64,000 nucleotides of DNA from Pseudomonas schmalbachii. GTDB taxonomy: Bacteria > Pseudomonadota > Gammaproteobacteria > Pseudomonadales > Pseudomonadaceae. Each line of letters opens with the position of its first letter. Position 1 is the stretch's first letter. The DNA is taken from positions 124,001 to 188,000 of the forward strand of contig NZ_JAELYA010000003.1 in the NCBI RefSeq assembly GCF_017589465.1, written 5' to 3'. Positions 33,610-41,800 of the stretch are shown here, piece after piece. The notes under the pieces were generated by a model. The model was given only the letters and a program-made list of their open reading frames with translations. It was not told where the DNA came from and did not search any database. Made by a program: the position numbers and the translations under genes.

Positions 33610-33969
33610 GGCTCATTCCTTGACGCTCCTTATTAAAAATAACTATAAAAACAGCTGCTTGGCGCGCCTGCAGTTAACGGTAGCAATTTTTTGACACCGG
33701 ACAGTACCGTCCATCGAATAATGTGCTTGCTGAACCGTTTAAGCTTGATTCAGATCAAGGGTTTGCAGCCGATAAAAAATGGCATCCCGCCACCATTCCC
33801 TGGTGACTATAGGTAATGCAGCCAGCTTGCCCCTACTCCGATCAGGGACAATACTCGTCCGACATTGCGTTCGATCCTCGGCCACGCTCGGGCAGTTGCT
33901 GTCGTGGCCCCACTGGCTCACTCCAGTGCATGTGAAGGCAGCGCCTTTCGCACCCATCAACGGACCGCC
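33610..33969. other. Intergenic region between the sigma-54 regulator and the GNAT/C39 gene
   Basis: This 360-base gap between divergent genes is AT-rich around 33630-33780. It holds a perfect Anr/FNR box (33745-33758) and no credible ORF. The plus-strand reading frame of the GNAT/C39 gene extends into it but has no RBS there. Confidence 0.6.
33745..33758. promoter_or_regulatory. Anr/Dnr (FNR-type) box
   Basis: TTGATTCAGATCAA matches the FNR/Anr consensus TTGAT-N4-ATCAA exactly. It is 136 bases above the start of the sigma-54 regulator (minus strand) and 212 bases above the GNAT/C39 gene (plus strand). It could give oxygen control of either gene. Confidence 0.65.
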
Positions 33970-35064
33970 ATGAACCTTCAATTGCGTGCCGCCAGTCTCG
34001 ACGACCTCGACGCCCTGGTCGAACTGGAGAACCGTTGTTTCGAGCACGACCGCCTCGCCCGGCGGAACTTCCAATGGCTGCTCAGCCACGGGAAGTCCGC
34101 GCTGATCGTCGCCGAAGCCGATGCAGTTCTGCTGGGTTATGTGCTGGTCCTGTTTCATCAGGGCACTTCGCTGGCACGGCTCTACTCGATCGCCCTGGAG
34201 GAACGCGCGCGCGGCATCGGCCTTGGCCAGAAGCTGCTGGAGGCCGCCGAAACCGAAGCCCTCGCTCACGATTGCGCCTATATGCGCCTGGAAGTGAGTC
34301 CGGACAGCCGCGGCGCAATCGCCCTGTACGAACGCAACGGCTATCGACCGTTCGCCAAGGTGGCCGACTATTACGAGGACCACGGCGAAGCGCTGCGCTT
34401 CGAGAAGCGCATCCGCCAGGTCAGCGAACGCCTGCCGCGGCATGTGCCGTTCTATCGGCAAACCACCGAGTTCACCTGCGGCCCCGCCTGCCTGCTGATG
34501 GCCATGGGCGCGCTGGAGCCGCAACGCGCGCTGGAACGCCGCGAGGAACTACGCCTGTGGCGCGAAGCCACCACCATCTATATGACGGCCGGCCATGGCG
34601 GCTGCAGCCCGCAAGGGTTGGCGCTGGCCGCCTGGCGCAGGGGCTTTCGCGTGCGCCTGCAGCTCTCCGAGGACGGACCGCTGTTCCTCGATGGCGTACG
34701 CAGTGCGGAAAAGCGCGACGTGATGCGCCTGGTCCACGAGGATTTCAGCGCCGCGCTGGCCGAAAGCAGTGTCGAGCAACTGCTGGTCGACCGGCTCGAT
34801 ATCGCCGGCACGTTGCGCGTCGGCGGCCAGCCGCTGGTATTGATCAGCAGCTACCGGCTGACCCGCACCAAGATTCCACACTGGGTAGTGATCACCGATT
34901 GCGACGAGGACTTCGTCTATCTGCATGACCCGGATGTCGATCACAGCAAATATCGCGAGCCGCTGGACTGCCAGCACATTCCCGTGAGTCATGCCGAGTT
35001 CGAACAGATGAGCTGCTTCGGCCGCAGCAAGGCTCGCGCGGCCGTGGTGCTTTATTCCAGCTAG
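33970..35064 (+). CDS. GNAT acetyltransferase fused to a C39-like peptidase domain (DUF3335)
   Basis: This 364-residue bifunctional protein has two parts. The N-half (1-150) is a RimI-like GNAT domain with the acetyl-CoA loop EERARGIGLGQKLL (about 78-91). The C-half (160-364) is a C39-like domain with Cys170 in FTCGPACLLMA, His304 in PHWVV and Asp320 in LHDPD. Fusions of this type are known and sometimes accompany RimK-like ligases, but none is here. I chose the ATG at 33970 because it begins the GNAT domain. The substrate is unknown. Its C39 part recalls FapD, encoded 4 kb away, but it has no signal peptide and so acts in the cytoplasm. Confidence 0.82.
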   Translation: MNLQLRAASLDDLDALVELENRCFEHDRLARRNFQWLLSHGKSALIVAEADAVLLGYVLVLFHQGTSLARLYSIALEERARGIGLGQKLLEAAETEALAHDCAYMRLEVSPDSRGAIALYERNGYRPFAKVADYYEDHGEALRFEKRIRQVSERLPRHVPFYRQTTEFTCGPACLLMAMGALEPQRALERREELRLWREATTIYMTAGHGGCSPQGLALAAWRRGFRVRLQLSEDGPLFLDGVRSAEKRDVMRLVHEDFSAALAESSVEQLLVDRLDIAGTLRVGGQPLVLISSYRLTRTKIPHWVVITDCDEDFVYLHDPDVDHSKYREPLDCQHIPVSHAEFEQMSCFGRSKARAAVVLYSS

Positions 35065-35085
35065 GTCCGCAGGGGCCGACTACGG

Positions 35086-35195
35086 ATCGCGGGCATGGCC
35101 CGCTCCTACGGGCTGCAATGCCCACCGTTGGCGCTGAGCAAGCGAAGCCCAACATCGCCAGCGTTGGGCTTCACTGCGTTCAGCACCAACCTACG
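35086..35195. repeat. Two intergenic repeat units (CGCGGGCATGGCCCGCTCCTACG and GTTGGGCTT families)
   Basis: At 35086-35110 is a single unit of the GTAGGAGCGGGCCATGCCCGCG family. At 35126-35195 is a copy of the GTTGGCGCTGAGC/GCTCAGCACCAACCTACG palindrome. Both lie between the convergent GNAT/C39 and GNAT genes. The outer left arm of the second is shortened, lacking GTAG. Confidence 0.8.
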
Positions 35196-35216
35196 CGGGT
35201 TCTGGCCTACCGGTTT

Positions 35217-35858
35217 CTAGCCAGCCAGCCGGTTTTCCGGCTTTGGATTGGGGTGGAAAAGCACGTGCTCGCGGATCGGCCCGAGGGCTATCTCGCCCAG
35301 TTCCTCGTAGCCGTGCCGCTGGTAGAAGTCGAGGTAGCGGGTATTCCCCGTATCCAGCACCAGCCCCTTCGAACCGCCGTCTTCCTCGCACCAGGCATGC
35401 AGGGCGTTCAGCAACTGTTCCCCCAGATGCTTGCCCTGAAACTCCGGATGCACCCCCAGCAACGGCAACAGGTGATAAGGGCCGGGCGGCAGGCAGCCGA
35501 GTACCGCCGCGTGGTAGTCGAGGTAGCGGCGTGTGCAGCGGAAACCGGTGGTCAGCAGCATGCGCATGCGCCAGGCCCAGCTTTCAGTGATGTCCAGCCG
35601 ACGCTGCGGTGGCGCAACCAGGGCAACGCCGACCAGACGGTCGTCGATGGTCAGGCCGATTGCCGGCAGGTCCTCGGCGAAATGCTGGTTGACGAGTTCG
35701 CGTACCGTGGCGCGGACCCGCTGGTCGAAGCCGGGGCGGTCCGCTTCGAACAGGTAGGCGAAGGTCGGTTCGTGGCGATAGGCGTGGTACAGCAGCGAAC
35801 GGATTTCCCGGATGTAGGAACTGTCCAGCATGCGAACTTCGGCGATGGTCTCAGGCAT
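35217..35858 (-). CDS. GNAT-family N-acetyltransferase
   Basis: This 213-residue single-domain GNAT protein has its acetyl-CoA-binding loop at about 140-155 (GVHPEFQGKHLGEQLL), and LDTGNTRYLDFYQRHGYEE as motif B. It resembles the acetyltransferases commonly annotated next to stress genes, but the acceptor is unknown. The ATG at 35858 is chosen because the longer frame has no family match. It is divergent from xthA. Confidence 0.85.
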   Translation of the reverse strand: MPETIAEVRMLDSSYIREIRSLLYHAYRHEPTFAYLFEADRPGFDQRVRATVRELVNQHFAEDLPAIGLTIDDRLVGVALVAPPQRRLDITESWAWRMRMLLTTGFRCTRRYLDYHAAVLGCLPPGPYHLLPLLGVHPEFQGKHLGEQLLNALHAWCEEDGGSKGLVLDTGNTRYLDFYQRHGYEELGEIALGPIREHVLFHPNPKPENRLAG

Positions 35859-36018
35859 GGGCACGTCTCTTGTTGTGGTTATGTGACCAGCCTCGAACAC
35901 TAGCAGCGACCGCGGCTGCCATCCATCGTTGCGTACCGGTGGAGTCGATGAGGCGTCCTGCGGGTCGCCATGAAAGCCGGGCATGGGCTAGCATCAAGCT
36001 TTTCGAAGGATGCCTTGC

Positions 36019-36831
36019 ATGAAAATCGTTTCTTTCAATATCAATGGCTTGCGTGCCAGACCGCATCAACTCCAGGCGATCATCGAGCGCCATCAGCCGG
36101 ATGTGATCGGCCTGCAGGAAACCAAGGTCGCCGACGACCAGTTCCCCCGCGAAGACGTCGAGGCGCTGGGTTACCACGTCCATTACCACGGCCAGAAAGG
36201 CCATTACGGCGTCGCCCTGCTCTCCCGCGAGAAGCCCATCGAGCTGCAGCGCGGCTTCCCCGGCGACGGCGAGGACTCGCAGCGGCGCTTCATCTGGGGC
36301 ACCTTCCTCGATGCCGCGGGCCAGCCGATCACCGTGATGAACGGCTATTTCCCGCAGGGCGAGAACCGCGACCATCCGGTGAAATTCCCGGCCAAGCAGC
36401 GTTTCTACGCCGATCTGCAGACGCTGCTGGAAAGCAGTTTCCAGCCTTCCCAACCGCTGGTGGTGATGGGCGATATCAATATTTCGCCCGAGGACTGCGA
36501 TATCGGCATCGGCGAGGAGAACCGCAAGCGCTGGCTGAAGACCGGCAAGTGCAGCTTCCTGCCGGAGGAGCGCGAATGGCTGGAACGCCTGAAGAGCTGG
36601 GGCCTGGTGGACAGCTTCCGCCTGCTCAATCCCGAGGTGAACGACCGTTTCAGCTGGTTCGACTATCGCAGCCGCGGCTTCGAGGATGAGCCCAAGCGCG
36701 GCCTGCGCATCGACGTGATCCTCGCCTCGGAAGGTGTCCGCCCGCGGATCGTCGATGCCGGCGTGGACTATGACATCCGTGGGATGGAGAAACCCTCCGA
36801 CCACGCGCCAATCTGGCTGAAACTGGCCTGA
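36019..36831 (+). CDS. xthA: Exodeoxyribonuclease III (AP endonuclease)
   Basis: This 270-residue DNA-repair enzyme cleaves at abasic sites and has 3'-5' exonuclease activity. ExoIII-family motifs are FNINGLRAR (4-12), IGLQETKV with the metal Glu, [14 protein letters not shown] and the catalytic SDHAPIWL at the end. GAAGGA about 8 bases before the second ATG (36019) picks that start over 36010. A terminator hairpin follows. Confidence 0.95.
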   Translation: MKIVSFNINGLRARPHQLQAIIERHQPDVIGLQETKVADDQFPREDVEALGYHVHYHGQKGHYGVALLSREKPIELQRGFPGDGEDSQRRFIWGTFLDAAGQPITVMNGYFPQGENRDHPVKFPAKQRFYADLQTLLESSFQPSQPLVVMGDINISPEDCDIGIGEENRKRWLKTGKCSFLPEEREWLERLKSWGLVDSFRLLNPEVNDRFSWFDYRSRGFEDEPKRGLRIDVILASEGVRPRIVDAGVDYDIRGMEKPSDHAPIWLKLA

Positions 36832-36846
36832 GCCTTCCGCCAGAGC

Positions 36847-36877
36847 AAAAACGCCCGACCATCCGGCCGGGCGTTTC
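36847..36877. terminator. Terminator after xthA, shared with the convergent lipoprotein gene
   Basis: AACGCCCG and CGGGCGTT form an 8-base stem with a GACCATCCGGC-like loop. A-rich and T-rich flanks on both sides mean it could serve both convergent genes. Confidence 0.8.
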
Positions 36878-36900
36878 TCATTCAGCCATCAAGGCCGGGG

Positions 36901-37791
36901 TCATTTCCCGGCAGGAGCCAGCAGTTCGTTGACCGTGTCAGGGAAGTACGCCACCTGCAGCGGGTAATCCATCCCGAGCAATTTGCCCTGGCCGTACCAG
37001 ACGACGTTGTTCTGGCGCAGTGTCAGACCTTCGCCGCCGAAATCGAATACGGCTCCGTGGGAGTTGCTGAAGGTGAAGTGCTCGGCGCTCATGCGCTCCA
37101 ATTTGTAGCTGGCATCTTTGGGCAATTGCAGCTTCACACGCTCCAGATAAGCCGGAGCCAGTTTGGAGAAGAGCTGCCGAGCCTCTTCCCGATATTCGCG
37201 GGCCGTCAATCCCGGGCGACGCTGCAGCTCCGCGGCGATCAGCGCGAAGACATCCGCATTGGCACGCGCCTCGGCGAGCTTGATCGGCAGGGATGCATTC
37301 AACCGCGCGCTATCGAGCTGCAGTGCAGGCTTGTCGGCTGCTTTCTTGTCCGCCTTGTCCGTTGCGGGGGCTTCAACGGTTTGCGCGAACTCACCGATAT
37401 CGACCGTCGACAGAACCGCGGTCGCCAGGTACGCAGCGCAAGCGGTGGTTTGCGCCGACTTGTCGCCACTCACCAGCAGCGACAACGGATGCCCCTGCCT
37501 GGGCAGCTTGGCGGCATCGACATTCTGCCGGTCGAGGAACGTGTTCACCTGCTCCTGCGTGAGCTCGCCTCGTGCCAATCCGCATACCTGCGTCATGACC
37601 TGCGGGTTGCGCTGGCCCTTGAACTTCGGCGACAGCGAGAACACCGCATCCTCGATGATCGGCAAGGCCGGAATGCTCAGCCAGTTGCGCTGGACGGTGG
37701 CGGCATCGCTGGCCGGCGCGTGTCCCTGGTTGCAGCCAGCCAGAACGGTCATACCAAGCAACACGGAAACAAAGAGAGATTTCGTATTCAT
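36901..37791 (-). CDS. Lipoprotein of unknown function linked to the adhesin locus
   Basis: This 296-residue lipoprotein has the signal MNTKSLFVSVLLGMTVLAGC with Cys20 as the acyl site. Residue +2 is Asn, so it is expected in the outer membrane. No family is recognised. A Lys/Ala-rich linker (about 160-180) separates an N-half from a C-half of about 115 residues, which begins ANADVFALIAAELQRRPGLT. The C-half is the part duplicated at 43885-44268. It is the last gene of the minus-strand order adhesin - TpgA-like - this gene. The position suggests a third adhesin accessory factor, but that is inference. Confidence 0.75.
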   Translation of the reverse strand: MNTKSLFVSVLLGMTVLAGCNQGHAPASDAATVQRNWLSIPALPIIEDAVFSLSPKFKGQRNPQVMTQVCGLARGELTQEQVNTFLDRQNVDAAKLPRQGHPLSLLVSGDKSAQTTACAAYLATAVLSTVDIGEFAQTVEAPATDKADKKAADKPALQLDSARLNASLPIKLAEARANADVFALIAAELQRRPGLTAREYREEARQLFSKLAPAYLERVKLQLPKDASYKLERMSAEHFTFSNSHGAVFDFGGEGLTLRQNNVVWYGQGKLLGMDYPLQVAYFPDTVNELLAPAGK

Positions 37792-37982
37792 GTGGGATCT
37801 CCGCGAAGCGGTAGGAACCGCCGCTCGTGACTCATGCCTGCAGGCTCGATCAAGGCTGCTGCGAGTCATGAAGTAGCATGGAGTGGATCGACGCGCCGGT
37901 CCGGTTTCCCTCGAATGGTCGAGTTGCCGAACCGGAAGTATTGGCATGAAGGCGGCGCGGTGCTCGCGCCGCCTTCGTTGTC

Positions 37983-38786
37983 TCAATGAGAAAGGATGGT
38001 CACGGTCGTCCGGCGATTGGGCGCGAGACAATCGACCAACTCGGCTTTTTGCAGCCCCGGGCAAGCGACCACTGGGTCAGCGGCCCCACGGCCATCGACC
38101 GAGATGATCGACGCCGGAACGCCCGACTGGATCAGATAGGAGCGCACCGCGTTGGCTCGGTTGAGCGAAAGCCGGATGTTTTGCTCGGGCCGGCCGATGC
38201 GGTCGGTGTAACCGACAATGTCGATTCCCGTGACATCCTGCAATTCCAGATGAGCCGCAAACTCACTGAGCTTCGCCTTGCCCTCGGGCTGCAGCACTGC
38301 GCTACCGAACGCAAAGGTGGCATCGGTCGCCAGTGTCAGGTTTTCGACCCTGGCGGGAGCGGCTGCATGCTGTGCCTTTTCCGGCGCGGGAGCCATGCAA
38401 TCGGCAGGTTCGAAGTAGAACGAACGGGCCAGCATCTGGTCGTCGAACAGCACCTTGTACTGGCAAACCTTGTCCGGCTGCCCAGCGGGCTCGCGGAATT
38501 TCAGGATGTAGTCCCACTCACGCACACCGAACAATCCTTCCGAGAAGTGCGGTGCGCCGATCAGGTCGATCAATTGTCGCTTCGACACGCCAGAAGCGAT
38601 CTTCTGCAGATTTTCCAGGTTCACATAAGTCCCTTCGGGACGACTGGCCTGCTCCACGGCCGGGAATACCGGCTCATTGGTTTCGCCCTGGCTATCGACC
38701 TTGCTCACGGTGGTGCCGCACGCTGCCAGCACGATGAAAGAACAGGCCAGCAAACCCATTCCGATGGATTGATTCAGTTTCAACAT
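37983..38786 (-). CDS. TpgA-like lipoprotein (BamE-like plus OmpA C-terminal domain)
   Basis: This 267-residue lipoprotein has lipobox LAAC, with Cys23 as the acyl site. The N-half (about 50-135) is a BamE/SmpA-OmlA-like domain (VSKRQLIDLIGAPHFSEGLFG). The C-half (about 155-267) is an OmpA-type peptidoglycan-binding domain (IVGYTDRIG, then LSLNRANAVRSYLI). TpgA of Acinetobacter has this same layout. It is encoded with the trimeric autotransporter Ata and ties it to peptidoglycan. Here the gene lies 65 bases downstream of an adhesin gene, on the same strand. Confidence 0.85.
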   Translation of the reverse strand: MLKLNQSIGMGLLACSFIVLAACGTTVSKVDSQGETNEPVFPAVEQASRPEGTYVNLENLQKIASGVSKRQLIDLIGAPHFSEGLFGVREWDYILKFREPAGQPDKVCQYKVLFDDQMLARSFYFEPADCMAPAPEKAQHAAAPARVENLTLATDATFAFGSAVLQPEGKAKLSEFAAHLELQDVTGIDIVGYTDRIGRPEQNIRLSLNRANAVRSYLIQSGVPASIISVDGRGAADPVVACPGLQKAELVDCLAPNRRTTVTILSH

Positions 38787-38811
38787 GATTGCCTCGAATA
38801 TTCCGGCGGGA

Positions 38812-38845
38812 TGAAAGGCCCGGCTTGCGCCGGGCCCCGTCAGGA
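38812..38845 (-). terminator. Hairpin downstream of adhesin gene 1
   Basis: GGCCCGGC and GCCGGGCC form a perfect 8-base stem around TTGC, followed on the minus strand by TTT. A near copy follows the second adhesin gene at 44305-44330, so it was part of the duplicated unit. With a short T run it probably lets some transcript through to the TpgA-like gene. Confidence 0.6.
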
Positions 38846-38850
38846 ACGGA

Positions 38851-41800
38851 TTACCACTGATAGCCAACGCCTACGGAAACGCCGAGCTCGCCCTGGGTGT
38901 CAGTGCTGCCTTGCAGCTTGGTCACCCATTTGCCGTTATCGGAGATCCGCGATACGCCAACCGCCACCGCGGACTGGCCGCGATAGTTACCCACGCCGGC
39001 GGAGGCCATGCTCGCGCCCGGAACGTACGGTTGCGGCAGGCTGGCCTGGGCCAGGGCACCGGCGATGCCGGCGCTGAGAACGTCGTCCTGCTTGTGCAGA
39101 TCGTTCTTCAACTCGGCATAGCGCTGGTCGGTGTAGTGGTTGGCATTGTTGATCACGTCACCCACGCTCTTGTTGAGTTGAGCGAGGTTGACCGCATCGG
39201 TGTCGCTGGTGCCAGCCGCCACATGGGTGATCTGCCGCTCGTTGCCGGCGCTGCCGACCGACACGCTGTTATCGCGATCAGCCACCGAGTTGGCGCCAAT
39301 GGCCGCGGAGTCCTTCGCCGAAGCAGTCGCACCATTGCCCATGGCCACCGAGTTTTCACCCGTGGCCCTGGCCTTGGTACCGATGGCCACGCTGTTGTTG
39401 CCGGTCGCCTCGGCGCCGGAGCCACCCGCTACCGAGTCCACGCCGGATGCCTTGGGCTTGACCACCGGGTTCGTCTGGTTGACCTGGAACATGCCATCGG
39501 CGCCGTTGCGGATATTGGTGACATCCCCTTCGACCTGGGTGATGCGGTTGTCAACGTCACCTACACGGTTGTCGATATTGGCCACGCTGCCACTCACTTC
39601 CTTGAGCTGGGCGACGTTCACCGCATCAGTGTCCTCCGTACCGGCCTTGACGTTGGTGATCTGACGCTCATGGCCTTCGCTCCCGACCGACACGCTGCCG
39701 GCGCGATCAGCCACGGAGTCGGCGCCCAGAGCGACGGAGTCGTCCGCCGTTGCCTTGGAGCCGCTGCCGATTGCAGAGCTCTTCGCACCCATTGCTTCGG
39801 CGCCATTGCCCATAGCCACCGAACTTGCGCCCTCCGCCTTCGCCCCGGTGCCATAGGCCGAAGCCCCGGTTCCGGAAGCGGTGGCGTCGGCGCCCACCGC
39901 AGTCGACTTGTCGCCAGTGGCCTGGGCCTGATCGCCCATGGCTACCGAGTTGTTGCCACTGGCAACCGCTGCCGGGCCGGCCGCCACGGAATCCGTTCCA
40001 CTGGCGGTCGAATCCTGCTTGCTCGAGTTGGCGTGGAAGTACTTGATGCCTGCACCGTTGTTGATGTTGGTGATGCTGTCCTCGATGTTGGTGATCCGGC
40101 CGTCGATGACGCTGACCTGGTTCCCCAGGGCGAACAACTGTGCACCGTTGACCGCATCGGTACTGTTTTCGCTCACCTCGCCTTTCGCGACATTGGTGAT
40201 CTTCTGCGGACCCACACCGCCATGGCTGGCATTGAAGGCCTGGAGGTTGTTATCCCACAGCAACGCATCGTTGCTGAGCGCGTCGACCTGGTTGCCGATA
40301 GTGGTGACGCTGCCCTCCACATTGGTAATGCGGTTGTCGAACGTGTTGACCCGGTTGTCCAGCGTGGTCACCCGGCCATCGATGTTGGTTACCTGCGTGC
40401 CGAGGTTGGTTACGCTCCCTTCGACGTTCGTTATGCGGCCGTCGAATGTATTGACCCGGTTGTCGACATTGGTCACCGCGTCGTTGGTCGCCTTCAACTG
40501 GCTGCCGTTGACCGCGTCGGTGCTGGTGTCGCTCAACTCGCCGGCGGCGACGTTGGTGATCTTCTGCGGACCGACACCGCCATGGTTGGCGCTGAACGCA
40601 CCGGCAGTGGCATCCCACAGCAGGGCGTCGTTGCCGAGGGCAGTGACCTGGTCACCGATGTTGGTGATGCTGCCTTCGACATTGGTCACTCGACCGTCGA
40701 TATTGGCGAGTGCATCGCCCACGTTGTTGTAGGTGTCGCCGCCATTGTTGAGGACATAGGTGGGCGCGGTGATCGAGCCATCGCTGTTGATCGTGGTTCC
40801 ACCGCCCAGCGCGTCGGTCACGCCCTTGAGTTGCGAGACGTTCACCGCATCCGTACCAGCGACGCCGGCTGCCATGTTGACGATGCGGCGCTGCTGGCTG
40901 TCGGTGCCTACCGACACAGTATGGGCCTGGTCGGCCACCGAGCCGTAGCCGAGGGCGACCGAGTCGACCGCCGACGCCACGCTGGTATTGCCCAGCGCGA
41001 GGCTGGCCTCGGCGCGCGATTCGGCACCGCTGCCCAACGCCGTCGAGTCGTAACCGCTGGCCACGGCCCAGCTGCCGAATGCGGAGGCATAGTCATCAGT
41101 CGCGCTGGCGGCGGTGCCGATGGTGGTAGCGAGATAGCTATTGGCCTTGGCGTAATTGCCAAACACAACGGCGCCCACCTCGCTGGCCTCGGACTTGTAA
41201 CCCAGTGCGATGGATTGTTCCGCCGTCGCTTTCGCCTCGCCGCCAATCGCTATCGCCTGCGACGCGGTAGCTGACGAGTCCGCGGAAGTCGAATTGACGT
41301 GCACGTACTTGGTGCCGCCGCTATTGATGTTGTTCACCGTGTTGGTGAGGTTGGTGACGCTCTGGTTGGTCGCATGCAATTGCGTTCCATTGACCGCATC
41401 AGTGCTGGTTGTGCTCAGCTCGCCGGCGGCTACGTTGGTGATCTTCTGCGGACCGACACCGCCGTGGCTGGCGCTGAAAGCACCAGCGGCGGCATTCCAC
41501 AGCAGCGCATCCTGGCTCAGGCTGCCCACCTGGTCACCGATGGTGGTGATGCTGCCTTCGACGTTGGTCACGCGACCATCGATGTGGCCCAGGGCGTCGT
41601 CGACCTTACTGAAGGCCGTGCCGATATCGCTCGCGGCGCCGGTGGTGCCGTTCAGGATATTGGCATTCCCGAGTGCATAGCTTGGTGCGCTGATCGCCCC
41701 GGTAGTAGCGCTATAGCTGGCACCTCCACCCAGTGCGGCAGCAGTCTTGACTCCCTGTTGGTTGACCTTGGCATCTTCCGACTTGAGCTGGCTGACATTG

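Noticed and set aside
33970-35064. RiPP or bacteriocin cluster around the C39-like domain
   Set aside because: No ABC exporter, precursor peptide or modifying enzyme was found nearby, and the C39 part lacks the exporter context.
38911-41274. Plus-strand open frame of 787 codons inside adhesin gene 1
   Set aside because: It mirrors the repetitive adhesin coding sequence; the periodic codons leave the opposite strand open. There is no RBS and no recognisable domain.
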